The position numbers and the translations under genes were made by a program. From assembly GCA_964604675.1 (NCBI GenBank), contig CAZSAT010000065.1, positions 1-39,556 of the forward strand: a stretch of 39,556 bases of DNA, read 5' to 3'. Below the pieces are notes generated by a model, which ran no database searches, was not told where the DNA came from, and saw only the letters and a program-made list of their open reading frames with translations. Each line of letters opens with the position of its first letter. The first letter of the stretch is position 1. Of the stretch, positions 7,466 to 15,942 are shown piece after piece. This DNA is from CAZSAT01 sp964604675. Lineage in GTDB: Bacteria; Myxococcota_A; UBA796; CAJQPC01.

Positions 7466-9678
7466 CCCAGGCGCTGCTTCGCAAGCCCGCGGTGCAGGTG
7501 CTGGTCGCGGCACTCAGCTACTTCGTGCTGGCGAGGGTGGCGTTGCTGCTCGCCATTCCGCCGGGCTACGCCACGCCCATCTGGCCCGCGGCCGGCGCCG
7601 CGGTGTGGGTGGTGGCAGCCTGGGGCCGCCCCGCCATCCTCGGCGTGTTGCTCGGCTCTGCCGCGGCCAACTACACCAGCGCGCACACCGACCTCCTGGC
7701 CATGGCCACCGACCTGGTCGTCCCGCTCACCATCGGCGTCGGCGCTGCGTGCCACGCCTGGCTGGCGAACCGCCTCGCGGGCGAGGCCTTTCGCCACACG
7801 AGCTTCACCGGCACCGGTGTGGCGAGGCTGTATGCGCTGACCGGGCCGTTGGCGTGCGTCGTCAGCGCGAGCTGGGGCACCGGGACGCTGGTTGCGGCCG
7901 AGATCGTCGCGCCCGATGAGGCGCTGTACACCTGGTTCACCTGGTGGGCCGGCGACGCCATCGGCGTGTGGTTGGTGATCCCCATCGCCGTCCTCTGGCA
8001 ACGGGGAGGCGCCTGGGCGACGCGACGCACGAGCGTGCTCGGGCCCTTGTCGGTGGCTACCGCGTGCATCGTGGGGGTCTACGTCGCGGCCAGCAGCTGG
8101 GAGTTCGCGCGGCTCGAGTCCGCGTTCCTGCCGGAAGCGACGGCGATGGAGAAGGCCGTCCAGCAGGAGCTCGACCGCCAGGACGAAGCGATGCTGGGCG
8201 TGGCACGCGCCCTGGAGGGTCACGGAACGCCGTCGCCATCGCGCTTCGCACACCTGGTGGAGCCGGTGCTCGAGCGCTCGGAGTCGCTGACGGCCTTGGA
8301 GTGGGTGCCTCAGCTCGCCCACGCCGACGTGCCCGACGTGCTCGCGCTCATCGGCAACGCGCTGGACACCGAGCTGAGCCTGCGGCCCATCGCCGACGCC
8401 CAGGACGACCACGCGCATCCCGTGCTCTACGTCCATCCACTGGACGGCAACGAAGCCGCCCTGGGGATCGACCTCGGTTCCGAGGTCATGCGCCGGGACA
8501 TGCTGCACGTCAGCACGGACCGGGCGACCTCCAGCCTCTCGGCGCCCATCGAGCTCGTGCAGCTCAGCGGCGTGGCCGCGCTGCGCGCCGTGCCGGTGGT
8601 CGAGAGCGACCGCGTGCGGGCTCACGTGGTCGGTGTGCTCCACGTGCCTACGCTGGTGGCCGCGGCTCTCCACGGCTTTGGTTCCGATCACCTCGTTCGG
8701 CTGAGCGACGTCACCGAGGGCTCCAGCCTGCTGCACCTCCGGGGTGAGGCCTGGCCCGAGCAGCCGCTCTTCGTGCACCAGGTGTCGTTCCCGGTCGGGC
8801 AGCGCACCTGGAGCGTCGAGGTCACCCCGTCGGCGGCCTGGGTCCGCACCGACCGCGCGTGGAGCGCCTGGGCCGTGCTGGTGGGTGGCCTGGCGCTCGC
8901 CGGCCTGCTCGGCGCGACCCTGCTGGTGATCACCGGGCAGGCGGCGATCAACGAGGAGCTGGCCCGGGACCAGGAGCGCAAGAACGCCGAGCTCGCGTTC
9001 ATCAACGAGGAGCTCGACCGCTTCGTCTGGTTGGCCTCCCACGACCTCAAGGCCCCGGCCCGGGCCCTGCGCCGCCTCGCGGGCTTCGTCTCCGAAGACC
9101 TCGAAGGCGCGGATCCCGAGGTGCGGGCCAACCTCGAGCTCATGCAAGCCCGCTCCGCCCGGCTCGAGCGCATGCTCGACGACCTGCTGGAGTACGCACG
9201 CGCCGGCCGCGCGTCGCCTGCCATCGAGACCATCGAGCTCGACGACCTCCTGATGCACATCCACATGGACCTGCGACCCGCCCCCGGCGTGTCCATCGAG
9301 CTCACCCGCAGCGTGCCCGCCTTCCCGGCCCAGCGCGTGCCCCTCGAGCGGGTGCTCGCCAACCTGGTCGACAACGCCATCAAGCACCACCCCACGCCGG
9401 AGCTCGCCCAGGTCGCGGTGGCCGCCACCGACCTCGGCAACCACAGGCTCGCCATCACGGTGGAGGACGACGGCGCGGGCATCCCAGAGCGCGACCGCGA
9501 GCGCGCCCAGCAGATCTTCCAGACCCTTCAGCCTCGGGACGAGGTCGAGTCGTCCGGGGTGGGACTCGCCCTGGTCCGCCGGCTGGTGGAGCGGGCCGGC
9601 GGTGAGCTCTCCTTGCGGAACAGCTTGCTCGGGGGGCTGGCCGTGCGCTTCACGTGGCCGATGGAGCCCGAGGCTTGA
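7462..9678 (+). CDS. MASE1-CHASE sensor histidine kinase
   Basis: A 738-residue membrane kinase. Residues about 8-215 are the multi-helix MASE1 sensor (with the typical IWPAAGAAVW), then an extracytoplasmic CHASE domain (about 235-440), a transmembrane helix near 472-495, a short coiled coil, HisKA with His527 (ASHDLKAP), and a complete HATPase: N-box NLVDNAIKHH from 634, G1 DDGAGIP, G2 GVGLALVRRL. CHASE domains sense small extracellular ligands; the ligand here is unknown. It overlaps the upstream receiver-kinase gene by ATGA. No DNA-binding output gene is adjacent, so the output may be protein-protein. Its 3' end overlaps the convergent methyltransferase remnant by 29 bp. Confidence 0.9.
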   Translation: MTQALLRKPAVQVLVAALSYFVLARVALLLAIPPGYATPIWPAAGAAVWVVAAWGRPAILGVLLGSAAANYTSAHTDLLAMATDLVVPLTIGVGAACHAWLANRLAGEAFRHTSFTGTGVARLYALTGPLACVVSASWGTGTLVAAEIVAPDEALYTWFTWWAGDAIGVWLVIPIAVLWQRGGAWATRRTSVLGPLSVATACIVGVYVAASSWEFARLESAFLPEATAMEKAVQQELDRQDEAMLGVARALEGHGTPSPSRFAHLVEPVLERSESLTALEWVPQLAHADVPDVLALIGNALDTELSLRPIADAQDDHAHPVLYVHPLDGNEAALGIDLGSEVMRRDMLHVSTDRATSSLSAPIELVQLSGVAALRAVPVVESDRVRAHVVGVLHVPTLVAAALHGFGSDHLVRLSDVTEGSSLLHLRGEAWPEQPLFVHQVSFPVGQRTWSVEVTPSAAWVRTDRAWSAWAVLVGGLALAGLLGATLLVITGQAAINEELARDQERKNAELAFINEELDRFVWLASHDLKAPARALRRLAGFVSEDLEGADPEVRANLELMQARSARLERMLDDLLEYARAGRASPAIETIELDDLLMHIHMDLRPAPGVSIELTRSVPAFPAQRVPLERVLANLVDNAIKHHPTPELAQVAVAATDLGNHRLAITVEDDGAGIPERDRERAQQIFQTLQPRDEVESSGVGLALVRRLVERAGGELSLRNSLLGGLAVRFTWPMEPEA

Positions 9679-9937
9679 GCGTGCACACGAACAGGTGGTG
9701 CCGCTCGGGCTCGGTCCCGGAGTGCTCCAAGGGCAGGCATCGAGCCTCGAAGCCCGCCTGCTCCAGCACCTCCAGCCACGTCGCGCCCGCGCCGGCGCCC
9801 AGCTCCAGCACGGTCCGCACGGGTGCGGCAGCGGCCTCGTCGATCAGGCGGGCGTAGAAGGCCGCCTCCTCCACGTAGTCCTCAGAAGCGGTGAGCCGCG
9901 TGTACCAGCCGGCCAGGTCCGTGTACAGCCGCAACAT
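9650..9937 (-). pseudogene. Class I methyltransferase with the middle deleted
   Basis: The 95-residue frame starts like a normal small-molecule methyltransferase (LYTDLAGWYTRLTASEDYVEEAAFY, then motif I TVLELGAGAG near residue 45), but directly after motif I it jumps to what looks like the family C-terminus (LEQAGFEARCLPLEHSGTEPERHHLFV). Family members I know are about 230-250 residues, so roughly 150 central residues, including the rest of the SAM site, are missing without loss of frame. The ATG at 9937 follows the ligase stop by 1 bp, so it remains at the end of that operon. It may be a decayed gene, a functional micro-domain, or an assembly deletion. Confidence 0.65.
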
Positions 9938-9938
9938 C

Positions 9939-11399
9939 TCAGGTCTCCGTCCAGCCCCGCTTGATGTGCTTCTCGACCAGTCCTTCGGCGATCAGGAGCG
10001 CCACGTCCTGGTCGGGTGCGAGCTTCACCTCGCGCTTCAGCGGGGCCTTGCGCGTGGGGCTGTAGTCGGTCCAGTGCACGACCCAGGCGGGCCAGCGGGC
10101 ATCGACCCGTTCCTTGTTCGTCTGCCACACCAGCAGCTTGCGCACGGCCACCGCTCCCTTGGTGTTCTTGGTCCACACCCGCCGCAGCAACACCGTGGAC
10201 GCCGGGCGGTCGGGCGCCTCGGCCGGCGCGTCGAGCTGCTCGACCAGCACGGTCTCCAGCAGCTGGCCGACCCGGATGTCGGTGGGGTTGACCTGCTTGT
10301 CGTCCCGCACCCGCTTGAAGCGGGGGGCGAACAGGCTGACGCCCGGCAGGGCCTGCGTAGGACGCCAGCCATCGTCGAACTCCAGCACCATGCGCGGCAC
10401 GGGCCGGCCCACGGCGTCCTCGGTCTGCACGTCGGCGATCTCGATCTCGATCACGACCTCGGGGCGCACCAGCTGGTACAGCGCGCCCTCCCGGCTCGCG
10501 TGCCGGTAGCTCGAGGCGCACTCCAAGGGCTCGAGCCGCTCCACGAACGCCGCCCGGTCCACGTCCGACAGGCCGCCGCCGCAGGTGCCGACCAGCTGGA
10601 ACTGCCCGTTCTCCCGCATGAGTGCGAGGAGCAGGCTGCGCGCCATCGTGTCCTGCTCGCGGCGGCGGGTGTAGCCCACCACCACCGCATCGAGGGTGAA
10701 CACGGGCTTCACCTTGTAGATGCGCGGCTCGGCCACGGGCCGGACCACGAGGCCTTCGCCGGCCCCGCCCTCGGCCCATTCCTTGTAGAGCCGCAGCACC
10801 TCGGTGGCGCCTTCGATGCGCTCGGTGCGCACGCACTTCAGCCGCTTGCCGCCCTCCAGCAGGCGCTCCAGCGCCGCCAGCCGCTCCGGGTACTCCTTCG
10901 GCGGCGTGGGCGCCTCGGCGTCGCCGCCCGCCACGAGGTCGAAGCCGAAGAAGCCCATCCGGGCCACCTCGGCGCGGGCGCCGCCGGACATGGCCACGGC
11001 CACGTCGCCCACCCGAGGGCGCCCACCGCGCCGGAGCGCGAAGAGCTCCCCGGCGATCACCGTGCGCCCCTGCGCCCGTGGTCCGGCCACCTGGGTGGCC
11101 TCGACCAGCACCGGATGCCCGCCCGCGATGACCCGACCGACCGGATTCACCAGGATGGCGTCGCCCTCGTCGAGCACCAAGAACCAGATCTGCCCGTCGA
11201 CCTTGGGCGACACCAACAGCTCGCCCGCCGGCAGGTACTTCCTCAGCTCGTCCGGACGGATCGATCGGTAGCTCGAAGCGATCGTGCGCTTGTAGGAGGC
11301 GACCATGCCGGCCAGGGTCGGGTCGACGATCGCGCCGGCCGGCGTGAGCTTCGCGGGCCCCAGCGGGCTGGCTTCGTCGAGGGTGTAGTGGCCGGGCAT
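9939..11399 (-). CDS. ATP-dependent polynucleotide ligase
   Basis: A 486-residue nucleotidyltransferase of the ATP-dependent DNA/RNA ligase superfamily. The nucleophile is Lys66 in SPKVDGQ (motif I, KxDG); further landmarks are GRVIAGG, the acidic VIAGELF (motif III region), GEGLVVRP (motif IV) and YKVKP (motif V), followed by an OB-fold-like C-terminus that ends Lys-rich. It lacks LigD polymerase or phosphoesterase domains. The start ATGA overlaps the stop of the 235-residue partner gene upstream, so the two are co-translated. It most likely seals nicks during repair; whether DNA or RNA is the substrate cannot be told from sequence alone. Confidence 0.82.
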   Translation of the reverse strand: MPGHYTLDEASPLGPAKLTPAGAIVDPTLAGMVASYKRTIASSYRSIRPDELRKYLPAGELLVSPKVDGQIWFLVLDEGDAILVNPVGRVIAGGHPVLVEATQVAGPRAQGRTVIAGELFALRRGGRPRVGDVAVAMSGGARAEVARMGFFGFDLVAGGDAEAPTPPKEYPERLAALERLLEGGKRLKCVRTERIEGATEVLRLYKEWAEGGAGEGLVVRPVAEPRIYKVKPVFTLDAVVVGYTRRREQDTMARSLLLALMRENGQFQLVGTCGGGLSDVDRAAFVERLEPLECASSYRHASREGALYQLVRPEVVIEIEIADVQTEDAVGRPVPRMVLEFDDGWRPTQALPGVSLFAPRFKRVRDDKQVNPTDIRVGQLLETVLVEQLDAPAEAPDRPASTVLLRRVWTKNTKGAVAVRKLLVWQTNKERVDARWPAWVVHWTDYSPTRKAPLKREVKLAPDQDVALLIAEGLVEKHIKRGWTET

Positions 11400-12106
11400 C
11401 AGCCCACCTCGTCGGGGCGGCGGAGCTCCATGTTCGAGAGGTGCAGCAGCAGCTGGAAGCGGTCCCCGTCGAGCCGTCCGCTCAGGAAGCCGTGCCAGGG
11501 GGTGCCGTTCGACGAGAAGCGCAGGGGATCGCGCCCCTTGGGCCCGCCGCCCAACACGACCGCTTCACCGTTGTCGTGGAGATCCTTGGCCATCGCGTAG
11601 AGGAAGTCGAAGGTCAGGCCGTCCACGTGGCGCACCTGCAGGGTGCGCTGGAACACGAAGTTCCGAGCCACGTCCGCGAGCGGTCGACGCTGCTTCCGCC
11701 AGCGCACGGGCAGCTCGTCGTTCACGTTCGCCTCCACGTCCTGGGGCGCCCGCCGCTCCTTCTCGGTGCCGTCGGGTGCCAGGAGGATCTCGACGATCTC
11801 CGGAGGTGCGTGCAGCACCTCGCCCTTGGACGAGAGGTACACCTGCTGGGTCTCGGAGATCCGCCGCCCCACCTGCTCGAGGTCGACCTCGGGGTCGCCC
11901 GCCACGAGGGCTTCGCCGTAGTCGGCGCCGTAGCGCGCGACCAGGGCTTCGTGCATCGTGTCCTCGGTCGCGCCGAGGTAGCGGCGGAACTGGACCGACG
12001 CGCCTCCGGGCAGGCCGAGCCGCGGCGGCTTGGTCGCCTTGAGGGTCTCGAACTGCACGTGCGCGTCGCGGTTGGCGTCGTTGACCAGGTGCAAGGGGCG
12101 TGGCAT
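11399..12106 (-). CDS. Ligase-operon partner protein, unknown function
   Basis: A 235-residue soluble, charged protein with no signal peptide or recognisable catalytic motif. It begins MPRPLHLVNDANRDAHVQF and contains a basic stretch (LPVRWRKQRRPL, about 130-142) and a conserved-looking VVLGGGPKGRDPLRF near 186-200. The 4-bp overlap (ATGA) with the ligase start indicates a fixed partnership, possibly in end recognition or processing. Its 5' end is 38 bp from the divergent rhomboid gene. I cannot assign a family. Confidence 0.7.
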   Translation of the reverse strand: MPRPLHLVNDANRDAHVQFETLKATKPPRLGLPGGASVQFRRYLGATEDTMHEALVARYGADYGEALVAGDPEVDLEQVGRRISETQQVYLSSKGEVLHAPPEIVEILLAPDGTEKERRAPQDVEANVNDELPVRWRKQRRPLADVARNFVFQRTLQVRHVDGLTFDFLYAMAKDLHDNGEAVVLGGGPKGRDPLRFSSNGTPWHGFLSGRLDGDRFQLLLHLSNMELRRPDEVG

Positions 12107-12144
12107 GGACCTCGCGTAACGGAGCGTGGTAGGCGCTGGGGACG

Positions 12145-12726
12145 ATGATCTCCGCCCCCTGGATCACCCGAGCGCTGATCGCGACCAACGCCACCGTCTA
12201 CGCGCTGGTCGCCATCCCCATGGACGAGGCGGGGACCTACGGCGCGGTGCTCGCCCGGCACGGCTTCGTGCCCGCCGAGCCCCAGGCGCTGGACCTCTTG
12301 ACCTCGCTCTTCCTGCACGCCGGGCTCAGCCACCTGATCGGCAACCTGTTGGTGCTCGGCGTCATCGGCCGTCGGGTCGAGGCCTCCCTCGGCCCGCTCG
12401 CCTACCTGGTGGCCTTCCTCGGAACTGGGAGCGTGGCCATCGGAAGCTTCGCGGTCTTCGCGGCGGGAACCACCGTCCCGCTGGTCGGGGCTTCTGGCGC
12501 CATCTGCGGCCTGCTGGGTGTCTACCTGCTCCGCGTGCCCGAGCACCGCTGGCGGGTCGCCGCCCTCGCGCTGCCGGTGCTGTTGGGCCCCTGGCTGGCA
12601 GGTGCGGGCACCCACGTGGCCTACGGCGCCCACCTCGGGGGCTTCCTCGCCGGCCTGCTCTACGCGCTGGCTCTCAAGATCCCCAGCATGCGGCGCAGGG
12701 GCTCCGCGGCCCCCCACAAGAGCTGA
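12145..12726 (+). CDS. Rhomboid-family intramembrane serine protease
   Basis: A 193-residue, six-helix membrane protease that cuts transmembrane segments. All catalytic features are present: LFLHAGLSHLIGN (oxyanion-region His63 and Asn67), the nucleophile Ser117 in GASGAI, and His163 in YGAHLGGFLAG. The length is typical for minimal bacterial rhomboids without extra domains. GGGGACG just before the ATG at 12145 serves as a poor ribosome site. Its last 67 bp overlap the convergent asd gene. Substrates are unknown; membrane-anchored tails such as the one at the end of this window are conceivable but unproven. Confidence 0.9.
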   Translation: MISAPWITRALIATNATVYALVAIPMDEAGTYGAVLARHGFVPAEPQALDLLTSLFLHAGLSHLIGNLLVLGVIGRRVEASLGPLAYLVAFLGTGSVAIGSFAVFAAGTTVPLVGASGAICGLLGVYLLRVPEHRWRVAALALPVLLGPWLAGAGTHVAYGAHLGGFLAGLLYALALKIPSMRRRGSAAPHKS

Positions 12727-13742
12727 TCGCCCACGGTGAAGCAGGTGACGTGATCGCCCCCCTGCTTCATCTTGCGCAGGCGACCCACCGGGACCCGCAG
12801 CGACCCGGCCACCGCCACCGGCGTGAGCCGGGTGAGCGTGGCCTGCTCGGCGTTCTCGACCAGGTCCACCCAGTCGTGGGCTTCGCCGATGAGCGCGGCC
12901 ACCTCGTCCAGGGGCACATCGCGGGTCAGCTTGATGGTGAGGGCCTGGGCGTGGCAGCGCAGCGCGCCCACGCGCACGCACAAGCCGTCCACCACCAGGT
13001 CGGTTGTGCCCAACAGCTTGTTGGCCTCGGCCATGCCCTTCCACTCCTCCCTCGTCTGCCCATCGTCGACCAGCCGATCGATCCAGGGGAGCACGTTGGC
13101 CGCCAGCGGGGCTCCGAACTGCGTGGTGGGAAGGAGGGGTGAGGCCAGCACCTGGGCCGCGCGCTCCGACAGCTCCAGCGGCGAGGCCCCCACATCGAGC
13201 CCCCCGAAGGCCTGCATCTGCGCCACGAGCTCGGCCAGGTGGCGCGCCCCCGCACCGCTGGCCGCCTGGTAGCTCATGGTCGACACCCACTCGACCAGGC
13301 CCGACCGCAGCAGGCCGGCCAGCCCCATCACCATCAGGCTCACGGTGCAGTTCGCCCCCACGAAGGTGCGCGTCCCGGCGTGCAGGGCCGCTTCGATGGC
13401 GGGGCCGTTGACCGGGTCGAGCACCAGGCAGGCCTCGTCGGCCATGCGCAGCGCACCCGCCGCGTCGATCCAGATCCCGTCCCAACCGGCCGCGCGCAAC
13501 CGTGGATAGATGGCCTTCGTGAACTCGCCGCCCTGGCAGCTGACCAGCACGGGCCAGGCGGCGAGCGCCTGGGGGTCGCGGGCGTCCAGCAGGAGCGTGG
13601 TGGCTTCCGGCGGACCGGCCGCCCCCGGCGACGACGTGGAGAAGAAGCCCGCTTCCAGCCCATCGAAGTCGCCACACGCGCGCATGCGTTGCATCAACAC
13701 CGATCCGACCATGCCGCGCCACCCGACGAATCCGACCCTCAC
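12660..13742 (-). CDS. asd: Aspartate-semialdehyde dehydrogenase
   Basis: NADPH-dependent enzyme converting aspartyl phosphate to aspartate semialdehyde, the entry to lysine/diaminopimelate, threonine and methionine synthesis. The 360 residues match the E. coli-type subgroup: GFVGWRGMVGSVL nucleotide-binding start, SCQGGEFT, catalytic Cys132 in GANCTVS, a QAASGAGARH loop, the His in RCHAQA, and the terminal DQLLWGAAEPLRRM. The start is a GTG overlapping the MscS stop (GTGA) with GGAGG a few bases upstream. It is the last gene of the hypothetical-MscS-asd operon, an unusual setting for a biosynthetic gene. Confidence 0.93.
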   Translation of the reverse strand: MRVGFVGWRGMVGSVLMQRMRACGDFDGLEAGFFSTSSPGAAGPPEATTLLLDARDPQALAAWPVLVSCQGGEFTKAIYPRLRAAGWDGIWIDAAGALRMADEACLVLDPVNGPAIEAALHAGTRTFVGANCTVSLMVMGLAGLLRSGLVEWVSTMSYQAASGAGARHLAELVAQMQAFGGLDVGASPLELSERAAQVLASPLLPTTQFGAPLAANVLPWIDRLVDDGQTREEWKGMAEANKLLGTTDLVVDGLCVRVGALRCHAQALTIKLTRDVPLDEVAALIGEAHDWVDLVENAEQATLTRLTPVAVAGSLRVPVGRLRKMKQGGDHVTCFTVGDQLLWGAAEPLRRMLGILRASA

Positions 13743-14596
13743 GAGCCCTCCTCGTGGGTCTCCGGAAGCAAGCCGCGTGCCACGCCGCTCTCGTCGACCA
13801 GCACGACCCGTCGGTGCGGGAACGGCAGCACGACGCCGTGGCGCTCCAGCTCCCGCTTCACCGCCACCGACAGCGCATCCTTGAGGTCGAGGAACTCGGT
13901 GCGAACCACCCAGTAGGCCACCACCAGGTCCACGCCCGACTCCCCATAGCGGGTGAACCGCACCATGGGGCGCGGCTCGTCGAGCACCCGCGGGTGCGCG
14001 TCGCCGAGGTCCATCAGCCAGGTGCGCACGGCGTCGAGGTCCGCGTCGAAGGGCACCGTGACGAGCAGGTCGAGGCGCCGGATGGGGAAGCGCGTGTAGT
14101 TCACGATCTCGCCCTTCATCACGGTCTCGTTCGGCACGCGCACGTACAGGTTCTGCGCCGTGCGGAGCTTCACGCTCAGCAGGTCGATGGCGAGCACCTC
14201 GCCCTCGCTCGTCCCGATCTGCACCCAGTCCCCCACGCTGAAGGGCTGCTCGCCGATGAGGAACAGGCCGCTGATGATGTTCGAGGCCGAGGTCTGGGAG
14301 GCGAAGCCGAGCGCGACGGTCAGGATGCCCGCGGCCCCGACCAGCACCGTCAGGTCGAAGCCGAGCTCGGTGAGCGCGGATGCCAGCGCCAGCCCGGACA
14401 CCCCGTAGAACACGACCCGGCGGACCAGCACGGCGCGCTCTTCGCTGAGCACCCGTGCCACCGTGCGGTACGCCACGCCACGGAGCACGTAGGCGGCGCC
14501 GAAGCCCACCACCACCAGCACGAGGGCGCGGCCCAGCACCGCCAGCGACTCGGCGTCCACCGACGCCTCGAGCACTGCTTGCAAGGCCTCGCTCAT
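13739..14596 (-). CDS. MscS-family small-conductance mechanosensitive channel
   Basis: A 285-residue inner-membrane channel that releases solutes on osmotic downshock. Three hydrophobic helices (about 22-45, 58-80, 85-115) end in the pore-lining Gly/Ala helix (GAAGILTVALGFASQTSASN), followed by the beta domain (FSVGDWVQIGTSEGEVLAI) and the C-terminal alpha/beta cage. The length is that of E. coli MscS. It overlaps its neighbours on both sides by 4 bp (ATGA upstream, GTGA downstream), so it is translated with them; a GGAG lies just before the start. Confidence 0.92.
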   Translation of the reverse strand: MSEALQAVLEASVDAESLAVLGRALVLVVVGFGAAYVLRGVAYRTVARVLSEERAVLVRRVVFYGVSGLALASALTELGFDLTVLVGAAGILTVALGFASQTSASNIISGLFLIGEQPFSVGDWVQIGTSEGEVLAIDLLSVKLRTAQNLYVRVPNETVMKGEIVNYTRFPIRRLDLLVTVPFDADLDAVRTWLMDLGDAHPRVLDEPRPMVRFTRYGESGVDLVVAYWVVRTEFLDLKDALSVAVKRELERHGVVLPFPHRRVVLVDESGVARGLLPETHEEGS

Positions 14597-15378
14597 CGCT
14601 CCAGCCCCGAGAAGAGCGCGTTGAACACCCGGACGATCGGGCTCTGCCGGGAGCCGTCCCGCGGGGACGCGAGGGCGGTGACGGACCCGGCCTCGGCCGG
14701 GGCGCCGGCCCCGATGTCGACCTGGTCGGTGTCGCCGTCGTCGCCTCGGACCAGCTTCAGCTCCTCGGTCCAGACCGCGGTCGCGCCAGCGAAGAGCGCG
14801 AGGTCGGCCATCGGCAGCCGCAGGCGGGTGATGCCGAGCGGCATGGGGCTGCGGTTCTCGATCGTGATGCGTGAGATGGCCCGGTGCGAGCGCACGCGGA
14901 GGCGCTCCAGGCTGGTCAAGAGCTTCGTGCGCAGCGCGTAGCCGAGGTGCCCCTCCATGGTCGAGGGACCGAACCAGGTGTCCGAGGGGCGGGACACGGG
15001 CAGATCGGCGAGCAGGGTGTCGCCTTCGCTCAGCGCGAGCCACAGGGGTGAGCTGAGGTACGCGACGAGCGTGGACCCTGCGGGCACGACCATGTGCTGC
15101 TCGGGGCGCGCGACCACGAAGCGATCGGGCAGGCGCGGGTGCAGCCGGATCGATCCGCTCCCCGCCGCGAAGCGTCGCACCTCGAAGCCGGGCGGGGCTT
15201 CCCAGGTGTCCAGGACCGACCACGCCTGCGCCTCGGAGAGCGGGTCGCCTCTGGAGCGCCAGGCCACCTGCAGCACGCCGCTGGCGCGGCTCAGGAGCAG
15301 CTCCATCGGCCCGAGCCGCAAGGACCGGTAGCCCCGATCGGGCAGCTCGACCTCGCCCCACCAGGGGTTCAGCGCCAT
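14593..15378 (-). CDS. MscS-operon hypothetical protein (DUF432-like?)
   Basis: A predicted soluble, beta-rich 261-residue protein with no signal peptide (begins MALNPWWGEVELPDRGYRSLRLGP). It precedes the MscS gene with an ATGA overlap. From memory, archaeal DUF432 proteins of similar size also sit next to MscS channels and start with a similar Gly/Glu-rich strand pattern, but I cannot verify homology. The start could be the GTG at 15384 or the ATG at 15378; neither has a clear ribosome site. The coupling suggests a role in channel regulation or osmotic response. Confidence 0.62.
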   Translation of the reverse strand: MALNPWWGEVELPDRGYRSLRLGPMELLLSRASGVLQVAWRSRGDPLSEAQAWSVLDTWEAPPGFEVRRFAAGSGSIRLHPRLPDRFVVARPEQHMVVPAGSTLVAYLSSPLWLALSEGDTLLADLPVSRPSDTWFGPSTMEGHLGYALRTKLLTSLERLRVRSHRAISRITIENRSPMPLGITRLRLPMADLALFAGATAVWTEELKLVRGDDGDTDQVDIGAGAPAEAGSVTALASPRDGSRQSPIVRVFNALFSGLER

Positions 15379-15462
15379 GGACACGTCAACACGGTGTCAT
15401 TGTACGTCTCGACACTGATCGATCGGCGCCCCGCGTCCGAACTACTCCAGCGGAGGCTTCCG

Positions 15463-15741
15463 ATGGTCTGGTTCACGATACTCACGCTGGGCTGCGGTGC
15501 GGCCATCTCCGTCGACTACCAACAAGACGAGAGCTTCGCCGTGACCGCGATCGACTTCTCAGGCTTCCGGGCGGTCGAGTTCCTGGCCGACGTAGCCGCC
15601 GAGCGGGCCCAGGAGGAGTGCTACGAGACCGCGTACGAGGTCAGCGAGCTGCCCTGCGACCTGGACGAGCCCTCCACCTGCTTCTCCGCGCTCTACGTGT
15701 GCGACGAGCGCTCCTCAGCGGTGGCGACGCACCAGGGGTAG
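15463..15741 (+). CDS. Small predicted lipoprotein, unknown function
   Basis: A 92-residue protein with the hydrophobic start MVWFTILTLGCG; Cys11 fits a lipobox (TLGC). The mature part is acidic and has five further cysteines, suggesting disulfides in the periplasm or outer membrane. GGAGG at 15452-15456, six bases before the ATG at 15463, decides the start although the frame is open upstream. Its last 27 bases overlap the end of a convergent small lipoprotein. Confidence 0.62.
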   Translation: MVWFTILTLGCGAAISVDYQQDESFAVTAIDFSGFRAVEFLADVAAERAQEECYETAYEVSELPCDLDEPSTCFSALYVCDERSSAVATHQG

Positions 15742-15942
15742 CGGGCCCTCGAGCCACAGCCCCGTGGCGGCCGCGGCGCTGCAGCCGTTGGACGAGGACT
15801 GGTCCACGCTCGGGTAGGGGCCGAGGGCACCCTCGGAGGAGCGCATCGCGTGGTCGAAGAGTCCAGCGCTCTCGCGGTCCACGAGCTCGATGTCGGCGGG
15901 CGCGTCCTGGCCGCAGGCCACGAGGAGGGAGAGGGTGAACAA
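15715..15942 (-). CDS. Small predicted lipoprotein with TTG start
   Basis: A 75-residue protein beginning MFTLSLLVACG, with Cys10 in a good lipobox (LVAC). The start codon is TTG at 15942; GGGAG six bases upstream makes it credible. The mature part is short and hydrophilic with a Ser/Asn/Gly/Cys patch and an Arg-rich end. It is convergent with, and overlaps, the small lipoprotein at 15463. No family recognised. Confidence 0.5.
   Translation of the reverse strand: MFTLSLLVACGQDAPADIELVDRESAGLFDHAMRSSEGALGPYPSVDQSSSNGCSAAAATGLWLEGPLPLVRRHR

Noticed and set aside
6991..9444. 817-codon minus frame opposite the kinases
   Set aside because: It is a shadow of two well-supported kinase genes, with no motif and no ribosome site.
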